A stretch of DNA of 5,092 nt from an uncultured Bacteroidales bacterium. GTDB lineage: Bacteria; Bacteroidota; Bacteroidia; Bacteroidales; UBA932. Below, one piece after another: positions 1 through 5,092 of this stretch. The first letter of the stretch is position 1, and each line of letters starts with the position of its first letter. The notes beneath the pieces were generated by a model. It ran no database searches and had not been told where the DNA came from. It worked only from the letters and a program-made list of their open reading frames with translations. The DNA lies in contig CAJOMY010000039.1 of assembly GCA_905235775.1 (NCBI GenBank), positions 11,964-17,055 of the forward strand, written 5' to 3'. Made by a program: the position numbers and the translations under genes.

Positions 1-1
1 G

Positions 2-517
2 TTCGACAACTTCATCGGGCGGCGCGAGCTGATTGAAAAGAACGGCATCCGCTTCATCCCGCGGGCCGATATCGGCGAGGACATGCAGTTCATGCTGCGC
101 GCTTTCCTGCACGCCGGGCAGGTCGTACAAGTGCACGAGTCGCTATACCGCTACAACGCCGTGAACAGCGCCTCCATCAGCAAGCAGTTCACCCCGGAGA
201 AGCGGGCACAGGTGGAGACCAACTTCCGGGAAGTCGAGCGCAGTTTTGCCGGCTCGGACTTCTGCCGGCAGTATCCGGAGGCCCTGTCGGACTTGAAACT
301 CTTCCTGAAACGGCCGCTGCTGATCAGCGCCGACCGGCGGGACTATGAGACCTGGTACGCCTGGTTCCCGGAAGTCAACGGGCGGGCCCTGCAGCGGGGC
401 AGCCTGCCGATGCATACCTACGTGCTCCAGCGGATGGCCTCCCGGCGCTGCTGGCCCGGTGTCAAAATGTATTACCTACTGATACACAAGTTTGTGTACG
501 GTATCCTTTACCGGTAA
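2..517 (+). CDS. Glycosyltransferase family 2, C-terminal part (5' end outside window)
   Basis: The reading frame is open from the first bases and stops at TAA 515-517, giving about 171 residues. The first visible residues (FDNFIGRRELIEKNGIRF) and the GED-M-QF segment at bases 74-91 match the end of a GT-A fold GT2 catalytic domain, where the acidic ED pair sits near the acceptor site. The segment YRYN-(x)-VNS-x-S that follows is typical of GT2 enzymes in Bacteroidota polysaccharide clusters. The rest is the usual helical tail, ending in a hydrophobic, basic stretch (YYLLIHKFVYGILYR) that probably touches the inner membrane. The DXD motif and nucleotide-binding half lie upstream of the window. 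The expected role is transfer of a sugar from a nucleotide-sugar to a lipid-linked oligosaccharide in the cytoplasm; donor and linkage cannot be read. The ATG at 83 is internal, because homologous sequence continues upstream of it. The family call is firm, the substrate unknown. Confidence 0.85.
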   Translation, partial: FDNFIGRRELIEKNGIRFIPRADIGEDMQFMLRAFLHAGQVVQVHESLYRYNAVNSASISKQFTPEKRAQVETNFREVERSFAGSDFCRQYPEALSDLKLFLKRPLLISADRRDYETWYAWFPEVNGRALQRGSLPMHTYVLQRMASRRCWPGVKMYYLLIHKFVYGILYR

Positions 518-531
518 AAGACAAAAAGGTG
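518..531 (+). promoter_or_regulatory. A-rich 11-base leader and GTG start of the wzy-like gene
   Basis: The only gap between genes in the window is 11 bases (518-528), nine of them A. An AAAAAGG stretch (523-529) runs into the GTG at 529-531, so it is too close to act as a normal Shine-Dalgarno site for that codon. A-rich leaders without a spaced Shine-Dalgarno are common in Bacteroidota. Other in-frame starts are TTG 565, GTG 568 and ATG 571; the last would remove 14 residues, including most of the first membrane segment. GTG 529 is preferred because it keeps the basic N-terminus (IKR) ahead of that segment. Confidence 0.4.
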
Positions 532-1791
532 ATTAAACGAGTCTTAGCCATATCCGTCCTCACGTTGGTGATGAGCGCTTTTTTGTTCCCCATCTCCTTC
601 ACGTTTCTTCCCCAGGGGATAAACTCCAAGATTCTGGTGGGTGTTTTCGGCATTGTTGCATTGGTATATGACAGCATCCGCAAGCGTCAGATGACGCTCT
701 CAGAACCAACGATCTTTGCCGGACTGATTGCTGCGCTCTTCTCCGTCTGGTGCTTGTATTCCGTCACGGCATCCAGTTCTTACGATACGGTCTATGCGGA
801 ATACATCGTTTCATTTGTAACCTGGATGATCAGTGCATACGGTGTCTGTGCGGCACTCCGGATCCACTACGAGGAAGTCGATCTGGAAATCCTCACGCGA
901 TATTTGCTCCTCGCCGGTGTATTTCAATGTGTTACGGCCGTTATAATCGACAACAACGCCAGCTTTGCATCCTTTGTGGACCGCTTTATGGACCAGGGGC
1001 AGGACTTTTACAAACGCGGCAACCGACTGTATGGTATCGGCGCAGCCCTGGATCCCGCCGGTATCCGGTTCTCGGTCATCCTGATCATGGCAGCCCACCT
1101 GTTCTCGACCAATCCGAATGTTCGGAGCCATAGTATCTATCAGGCCACGATTCTGATCGCTTTTGCCATCATCACCGTCATCGGGTCGGTGATTTCCCGC
1201 ACGACCACTCTCGGCGCCTCGTTAAGCATCATTTATATCACCATCACCCTGTTCCGGATGAGAAAGGGAGGATTTGTCACCATCCGAATGGTACAGATTT
1301 TCTTTTGGTTCATTATCGTGATGACCGGCATCATTGCGGTTGTCATTCACTTCTACCGAAGCAGCGACACATTTCACGAATATTTACGTTTCGGATTCGA
1401 GGCATTCTTCAACTGGGTCGAGACCGGGGAGTTCACGACCAACTCCACAGAAGTCCTGGAGACGATGTGGGTATGGCCGACGGATTTGCATACCTGGATC
1501 TTCGGGCGCGGTACTTTTGGCGTATTTGATAACAATACCGACATCGGCTATTGCAACTTCACCCTGTACTGCGGCCTGGTCGGCATGGTCATTTTCTCCC
1601 TTTTCTTCCTGTACTGCCACCTCGTGCAGAACCGGAAGTTCAAGAATTTCCAGATCACTTCCTGGCTGCTGGTCGCCCTCACCTTCATCGTCTGGGTCAA
1701 GGTGACCACGGACATTTTCTTCATCGACGCCCTGCTGTTCTGCATTGTGGGGGATTACGACGAGGATAGCACCAACGAAATAACCGAATGA
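529..1791 (+). CDS. O-antigen polymerase (Wzy-like) multi-pass membrane protein
   Basis: This 420-residue protein is dominated by hydrophobic segments, at about residues 5-27, 35-50, 61-80, 92-110, 122-140, 178-192, 203-223, 228-242, 255-275, 345-366 and 378-407, so roughly 10-11 membrane spans. A large loop (about 276-343) sits between the last spans, as expected for the periplasmic loop of Wzy and O-antigen ligase proteins. Visible family-style motifs are NRLYGIG followed by LDPAG (165-178), SRTTT (223-227), GRGTFG (326-331) and TDIGY (337-341). Proteins of this type polymerise undecaprenyl-linked repeat units at the outer face of the inner membrane. Sequence alone does not fully separate Wzy from the WaaL ligase; the setting among glycosyltransferases favours Wzy. 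Sampled lines (541, 661, 1141 and 1261) are about 49% GC by hand count, against about 65% in the GT4 gene at 4021-4260. Low GC is a usual feature of wzy genes. The stop overlaps the next start as ATGA. Confidence 0.8.
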   Translation: MIKRVLAISVLTLVMSAFLFPISFTFLPQGINSKILVGVFGIVALVYDSIRKRQMTLSEPTIFAGLIAALFSVWCLYSVTASSSYDTVYAEYIVSFVTWMISAYGVCAALRIHYEEVDLEILTRYLLLAGVFQCVTAVIIDNNASFASFVDRFMDQGQDFYKRGNRLYGIGAALDPAGIRFSVILIMAAHLFSTNPNVRSHSIYQATILIAFAIITVIGSVISRTTTLGASLSIIYITITLFRMRKGGFVTIRMVQIFFWFIIVMTGIIAVVIHFYRSSDTFHEYLRFGFEAFFNWVETGEFTTNSTEVLETMWVWPTDLHTWIFGRGTFGVFDNNTDIGYCNFTLYCGLVGMVIFSLFFLYCHLVQNRKFKNFQITSWLLVALTFIVWVKVTTDIFFIDALLFCIVGDYDEDSTNEITE

Positions 1792-2921
1792 AACTCATCT
1801 ACTGCCACGCAGACGTCTACAACCCGGGCGGAATGGAGCGCGTGCTCCTCAACAAGCTCCGCTGGTGGGTCGGTCACGGCCACGAGGTCTTGCTCGTGAC
1901 CACCGACCAGCACGGCCGGCCGCCGTTCTATGCGTTCCCGCCGGAAGTGCGCATGGTGGACCTGGGCATCAACTACAAGGACGACAACGGCCGCAACCCT
2001 ATTCTCAAGACCCTGGGCTACCTGCGCCGCCGCAGGAAACACCGCCAGGCGCTGACCGGGCTGCTGCTGCGCGAGCGGGCCGACATCGTGGTCTCCCTCT
2101 ATCCGTCGGAATCCTCCTTCATCCCGGACATCCCGGACGGAAGCAAGAAAATCCTCGAACTGCACTTCAACAAACTGTTCCGCCTGCAGTACAACCGCAA
2201 GGGCCTGCTGGGCCTGGCCGACCGCATCCGCACCAGGCAGGATGAGAAACTGGTCCGCCGCTTCGACCGCTTCGTGGTGCTGACCCGCCAGGATGCGGAA
2301 ATGTGGGGTACGCTGCCCAACCTGTCCGTCATCCCCAACGCCGCCCCGGTCCCGGACATTCCCCATACACCCGGGCACAAGCGCGTGATCGCTGTCGGGC
2401 GGCTGGACTACCAGAAAGGCTTCGACCGCCTGCTGGACGCCTGGGCGCTGCTGCCGGAAGACCTGCGCCGGGAATGGCGCCTGGACATCTTCGGACAGGG
2501 CGAGTGGGAAGATAAGCTCAAGAAACAGATCCTGCGGCTCGGGATCGACAGCTCGGCTGCCGTCAACCGGCCGACAGACAGGATCTTCGACGAGTATGCC
2601 GACAGCGATTTCCTGGTAATGAGCTCCCACTACGAGGGTTTCCCCATGGTCATGATCGAGGCGATGGCCATCGGCCTGCCCGTCGTCTGTTTCGACTTCC
2701 CCTGCGGGCCGCGCGACATCATCGCCCCGGGGCTCAACGGCATCATCGTGCCGGACGGCGACATCCGCGCCCTCGCCGAAGCCATGCTGCACCTGATGGA
2801 AGACCCGGGCCGGCTCCGGGAAATGTCCGGCCATGCCCGGAAGATCTCGGAAGTCTATTCCGAGGAGCACATCATGAATCGCTGGAATCATTTCTTCTCC
2901 GATTTGATACGCAAGAAATGA
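1788..2921 (+). CDS. Glycosyltransferase family 4 (GT-B fold), complete
   Basis: At 377 residues this is normal length for a GT4 enzyme, and both Rossmann halves are present. The N-terminal half has the acceptor-side loop NPGGMERVL (12-20) and the ELHFN strand (124-128). The hinge is VIPNAAP (181-187). The C-terminal half opens with AVGRLDYQKGF (202-212), whose Arg and Lys normally bind the donor diphosphate. It then carries the E-x7-E motif: E283 and E291 in HYEGFPMVMIE. CGPRDII (306-312) follows, as in the branch of GT4 that includes AmsD-like exopolysaccharide enzymes. It should act in the cytoplasm as a retaining transferase on the lipid-linked repeat; donor sugar and linkage are not readable. 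The ATG at 1788 overlaps the TGA of the wzy-like gene, and its own TGA overlaps the next ATG, so translation is probably coupled both ways. No Shine-Dalgarno is visible upstream. Nothing looks damaged. Confidence 0.92.
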   Translation: MKLIYCHADVYNPGGMERVLLNKLRWWVGHGHEVLLVTTDQHGRPPFYAFPPEVRMVDLGINYKDDNGRNPILKTLGYLRRRRKHRQALTGLLLRERADIVVSLYPSESSFIPDIPDGSKKILELHFNKLFRLQYNRKGLLGLADRIRTRQDEKLVRRFDRFVVLTRQDAEMWGTLPNLSVIPNAAPVPDIPHTPGHKRVIAVGRLDYQKGFDRLLDAWALLPEDLRREWRLDIFGQGEWEDKLKKQILRLGIDSSAAVNRPTDRIFDEYADSDFLVMSSHYEGFPMVMIEAMAIGLPVVCFDFPCGPRDIIAPGLNGIIVPDGDIRALAEAMLHLMEDPGRLREMSGHARKISEVYSEEHIMNRWNHFFSDLIRKK

Positions 2922-3787
2922 GCGGGAATCAGACCGGACGCATCCCTTTCATCGACCTGCTGAAAGTCATCCTGACGGTGGGCATCGTCTTCCGGCACGC
3001 CGAGCTGGTGGGTCTGGAAGGACGTTCGGCGGCCTTCGATGTCCTCACGCGCGGGATGATGCTCCTGACGGAGGTCTGCGTGCCGCTGTTCTTCGTCCTG
3101 TCCGGTTTCCTGTATTTCCACAACGTCCCGAAGGCTCCGGGCGTGGACTTTTTCTGGAAGAAAACCCGCAACCGCATCTTTTCGCTGCTGATTCCCTACC
3201 TGATTGCGAACGCCGTCGCCTTCGCCTGCTACTGGGCGGCACACCGCTTTGCCCCGGACATGATGTCCGGCTTCTTCGGGGACGACTGGCGCAATCCGTT
3301 GTTCATCTTCTGGACCGGTCCGATCAATATGTCCCTCTGGTTCATCCGCGACCTGATCATCGCCTGCCTCGTGGCGCCGCTCATCTGGATCTGGGTGCGC
3401 TATGCCCGCATCTGGGGCGTGCTGGCGCTGGGGGCGGTCTGGATTTTCGTCGGCGGTTCGCCCTGGTACAACATCTGGTTCACCCTCGGCGCCTGGGCGG
3501 CCGTCTGCCAGGGAGACCGGGTCAGCCGCCTGCTCCGCAGGATCGACTGCCGGGTCCCGGCCCATGCCGCAGCCTGGTGCTTCTTCGTGTACCTGTATCA
3601 CTACATCCCGGTCATCTCGCTGAAGAAGATCTTCGGGAGCCTGCTGGACCCGGCCGGCACCGGAGCCCTGATCGGAACCTATCTGCTCACGGCCGGCCTG
3701 ACGCTCGGGATCGTGACCGGAGCCTTTGTCCTGTTGAAGAAATGGTTTCCACGCCTCGCCGGCGTGCTGGTCGGAGGCAAGTTATGA
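2918..3787 (+). CDS. Acyltransferase family 3 (AT3/OafA-like) membrane protein, short form
   Basis: The N-terminus fits the AT3 family, whose members move acetyl or other acyl groups onto sugars of surface glycans. FIDLLK at 11-16 and H27 form a Lys-x10-His version of the usual Arg-x10-His. VPLFFVLSGFLYF (55-67) is the classic second membrane segment. LLIPYLIAN (90-98) and SLWFIRDLI (139-147) follow in normal order, then FTLGAW (188-193). FFVYLYH (222-228) and the last span ending in LKKWFPRLAGVLVGG (273-287) match the family C-terminus. Length is 289 residues, against roughly 330-380 for most AT3 proteins. Only about 28 residues separate FTLGAW from FFVYLYH, where two or three membrane spans are usually found. 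This suggests an in-frame internal loss around 3505-3580, so activity is uncertain. In this locus it would O-acylate the repeat unit. Start and stop overlap the neighbouring genes as ATGA. The family call is firm; intactness is doubtful. Confidence 0.83.
   Translation: MSGNQTGRIPFIDLLKVILTVGIVFRHAELVGLEGRSAAFDVLTRGMMLLTEVCVPLFFVLSGFLYFHNVPKAPGVDFFWKKTRNRIFSLLIPYLIANAVAFACYWAAHRFAPDMMSGFFGDDWRNPLFIFWTGPINMSLWFIRDLIIACLVAPLIWIWVRYARIWGVLALGAVWIFVGGSPWYNIWFTLGAWAAVCQGDRVSRLLRRIDCRVPAHAAAWCFFVYLYHYIPVISLKKIFGSLLDPAGTGALIGTYLLTAGLTLGIVTGAFVLLKKWFPRLAGVLVGGKL
3773..3777 (+). promoter_or_regulatory. Shine-Dalgarno GGAGG that fixes the start at 3784
   Basis: GGAGG lies 6 bases before the ATG at 3784, inside the last codons of the acyltransferase gene. 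It is the only textbook ribosome-binding site in the window. It supports ATG 3784 over the in-frame upstream ATG at 3577, whose extra 69 residues only read the acyltransferase gene in another frame. Confidence 0.6.
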
Positions 3788-4980
3788 CTCATAAACTCCT
3801 GCAAATCAATCCCGTGGTCCGGCTCAACACTTCGACCGGCCGCATCATGAAGGAGATCGGCGAGATCGCCGTCGCCTCCGGTTGGGAGAGCTATATCGCC
3901 TACAGCGGAGCGCGCGACGGCGTACCGTCGCACAGTTCGCAACTGATCCCCGTCGGGAACAAGCCGGACCTGGCGCTGCACGCCGTGGCCACGCGCCTGT
4001 TCGACGCCCACGGCCTCGTGTCGCGCCGCGCCACGAGGCAGTTGATCCGGCGCATCCGGCAGATTGATCCGGACGTCATCCATATCCACAACGTGCACGG
4101 CTACTGGCTCAACTATCCTCTGCTCTGCCGATACCTGCAGGAGAGCGGCAAGCCCGTGGTCTGGACCGTGCACGACTGCTGGCTCTACACGGGCCACTGC
4201 TACTACTACTCCGCCGCCCGTTGCGAACGGTGGCAGACGGGGTGCGGCCATTGCCCGCAGAAGCGGGACTTCCCGGCCAGCTGGCTGTTCGACCGTTCGG
4301 CGCGCAACTGGCTCGACAAGCGGCGCGCCTTCGGCTCGCTGGAGCGGTTGACGATTGTGCCCGTGTCCGACTGGATCCGTCGGGAGATGTCCCGTTCGTT
4401 CCTGAAGGACAAGGAGTTCCGGGTGATTCACAACGGCATTGACCTGGAGGTCTTCCGACCGGAAGCCGCCGAAGGGATTTCCGCCATGCAGGAGATTGTT
4501 TCGCTGCCCTTCTATCCGACGGGCGGCGGCAGCGGACGGGAGTTGGTGTTTGCCGGCGCCCTGGTCCAGACCATTCAGGAATATGTCCTGGCCGCCATGG
4601 AATCTGAACGGGTCGCCACCCTGAAAGAGCGTTGGATCAACGAGAAATACGACAAACGCGGCAAGATGAAACAGATTTGCATGGCCCGCGAAGATTTGGC
4701 TCCCTCCGTCACGGAAGACACGCTGAATGCCTGTCTGGACGAGGATTTCTCCGTGAGCGATGCCGACCAGGTGGACGAGGTTTACCTGCAGGAAGGGCTC
4801 AACACGCTGGTGAGCTATGTGGTGGCTCCCACCGTACCGGAAAAGGGTTCCTGGTGCTATAAAATGCTCATCGAAGCCGATACGCACACGATTTATTATT
4901 TCGCGCGTCACAAAATCACCGACAAGAAGGGAGCAGGCTTTCTCCCCGAAGACTTGAAAAAACTTGCCAGCAGAAGATGA
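3784..4980 (+). CDS. Chimeric ORF: N-terminal half of a WcaC-like GT4 joined to an unrelated C-terminal segment
   Basis: The product is 398 residues. Residues 1 to about 226 are the N-terminal half of a GT4 of the WcaC type. This half has a Thr/Ser-Thr-Gly-Arg loop at 16-20, HIHNVHGYW (100-108), then WTVHDCWLYTGHC (127-139). A Cys-rich patch follows (C132, C139, C147, C154, C157), ending in GCGHCPQK (153-160). VSDW near 195 and the hinge VIHNGIDLEVFRPE (214-227) complete it. After the hinge a GT4 should continue with a G-x-x-x-KG strand and an E-x7-E motif; neither is present. LVFAGAL (254-260) faintly resembles the expected first strand, so GT4 sequence may reach about residue 260. From there to the end I recognise no family. 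Other frames after 4470 hold no GT4 remainder, so this is not a simple frameshift. Without the donor-binding half the protein is unlikely to transfer sugar. The start is ATG 3784, with GGAGG upstream and ATGA overlap with the acyltransferase gene; the stop overlaps the next start in the same way. Confidence 0.75.
   Translation: MTHKLLQINPVVRLNTSTGRIMKEIGEIAVASGWESYIAYSGARDGVPSHSSQLIPVGNKPDLALHAVATRLFDAHGLVSRRATRQLIRRIRQIDPDVIHIHNVHGYWLNYPLLCRYLQESGKPVVWTVHDCWLYTGHCYYYSAARCERWQTGCGHCPQKRDFPASWLFDRSARNWLDKRRAFGSLERLTIVPVSDWIRREMSRSFLKDKEFRVIHNGIDLEVFRPEAAEGISAMQEIVSLPFYPTGGGSGRELVFAGALVQTIQEYVLAAMESERVATLKERWINEKYDKRGKMKQICMAREDLAPSVTEDTLNACLDEDFSVSDADQVDEVYLQEGLNTLVSYVVAPTVPEKGSWCYKMLIEADTHTIYYFARHKITDKKGAGFLPEDLKKLASRR
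4570..4980 (+). other. Unidentified C-terminal segment fused to the truncated GT4
   Basis: This covers residues from about 263 to 398 of the fused ORF. It starts with a charged helix-like stretch (EYVLAAMESERVATLKERW, 266-284) and a basic patch (KYDKRGKMK, 288-296). An acidic stretch lies around 311-333 (EDTLNACLDEDF, DADQVDE). A likely beta hairpin follows (CYKMLIEADTHTIYYFARHK, 358-377), and the end is basic. No signal peptide or membrane segment is present. By hand count bases 4621-4980 are about 52% GC, against about 65% for 4021-4260 and about 72% for 4501-4560. I do not recognise the family. It may be the remains of a once separate gene: in-frame ATG codons lie at 4486 (with GAAGGG 9 bases upstream) and 4597, which would give proteins of 164 or 127 residues. 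The direct ATGA link to the peptidase gene suggests that this segment and the peptidase are the original neighbours. Confidence 0.5.
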
Positions 4981-5092
4981 GAAGCGGTAGCAGTGCGCAG
5001 GGAGTCCGCTACGCCGTCCGCCGCAGCGGCCGGGCGGTCGCCTATTGTTCTCTCACCATCGGCTGCGGCACCCGCGACGAGGCCGCCTATCC
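4977..5092 (+). CDS. Probable M16 (insulinase-type) zinc peptidase, N-terminal 38 codons (3' end outside window)
   Basis: The ATG at 4977 overlaps the preceding TGA (ATGA), and the frame stays open to the window edge. The visible part has the layout of an M16 N-terminus. GVRYAVRRS (9-17) corresponds to the 'NGLRVV' strand. AVAYCSLTIGCGTRDE (20-35) corresponds to the strand ending in G-(S/T)-R-(D/N)-E, which lies just before the zinc motif HxxEH in this family. The zinc motif should fall about ten residues past the window end, so it cannot be confirmed. There is no signal peptide, which would suggest a cytoplasmic enzyme if the start is correct. M16 peptidases degrade or process short peptides and are not part of polysaccharide synthesis, so this gene probably marks the end of the glycan locus. 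The short visible length limits certainty. Confidence 0.62.
   Translation, partial: MRSGSSAQGVRYAVRRSGRAVAYCSLTIGCGTRDEAAY

Noticed and set aside
1755..2891. Long minus-strand open frame (378 codons) opposite the complete GT4 gene
   Set aside because: The plus-strand GT4 has all its motifs in order. The minus-strand product is low-complexity, rich in Val, Asp, Gln and Ala, and matches nothing I recognise.
3550..3560. Perfect 11-base inverted repeat CCGGGTCCCGG near the suspected acyltransferase deletion
   Set aside because: Too short to matter in GC-rich coding DNA and lacking a T tract or loop, so it is not evidence for a terminator or recombination site.
2888..3601. Minus-strand open frame (237 codons) opposite the acyltransferase gene
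   Set aside because: The product is highly charged and Pro/Asp/Glu-rich, the mirror of hydrophobic membrane codons on the other strand, so it is a shadow.
3577..3783. In-frame upstream extension of the fused GT4 ORF to an ATG at 3577
   Set aside because: The extra 69 residues are the acyltransferase gene read in another frame (rich in Arg, Pro and Gly, no domain). The ATG at 3784 has GGAGG six bases upstream and begins exactly where GT4 homology begins.
4481..4599. Short repeat CCGCCATG at 4481-4488 and again at 4592-4599, flanking the suspected GT4 join
   Set aside because: Eight bases built from common codons are expected by chance and give no support for repeat-mediated deletion or a mobile-element target duplication.
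3679..4911. Long open frame on the minus strand (410 codons) opposite the acyltransferase/GT4 region
   Set aside because: It has no recognisable domain and a composition typical of a GC-rich antisense shadow. The plus strand carries clear family motifs and ATGA-coupled starts over the same bases.

Overview
The window lies at the downstream end of a surface-polysaccharide (O-antigen or capsule type) biosynthesis locus, read entirely on the + strand. It runs directly into what looks like ordinary chromosomal sequence. The gene types suggest a fairly GC-rich member of the Bacteroidota, possibly a Bacteroidales relative. The clues are the GT2 and WcaC-like GT4 subtypes, an acyltransferase with Lys-x10-His, weak Shine-Dalgarno sites with an A-rich leader, and an M16 peptidase of the insulinase type. 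This is an inference from protein style, not a marker-gene assignment.

Layout: (1) 2-517, the 3' end of a GT2 glycosyltransferase that begins before the window. (2) 529-1791, a multi-pass membrane protein of the O-antigen polymerase (Wzy) type with a GTG start and clearly lower GC. (3) 1788-2921, a complete GT4 glycosyltransferase. (4) 2918-3787, a membrane acyltransferase of the AT3 family, shorter than usual. (5) 3784-4980, an ORF whose first ~225-260 residues are the N-terminal half of a second GT4 of WcaC type. Its last ~130-170 residues are unrelated to a GT4 and have different base composition. (6) 4977-5092, the first 38 codons of a probable M16 zinc peptidase. There is no gene-free stretch longer than 11 bases, and no RNA gene, IS element, CRISPR array or terminator is visible.

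The first five genes fit one pathway. The glycosyltransferases build a lipid-linked oligosaccharide repeat at the inner face of the membrane, the acyltransferase decorates it, and the Wzy protein polymerises exported repeats. From the wzy-like gene onward every junction is a 4-base ATGA stop/start overlap, which indicates one transcript with translational coupling.

The most notable observation is the fifth ORF. A GT4 has lost its nucleotide-sugar-binding half and is joined in frame to the tail of an unidentified protein that is itself coupled to the M16 gene. This looks like a deletion or recombination scar at the island edge, or an assembly join. The acyltransferase just upstream also seems to lack a central membrane block. 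I found no convincing sign of a wholly new system beyond this.
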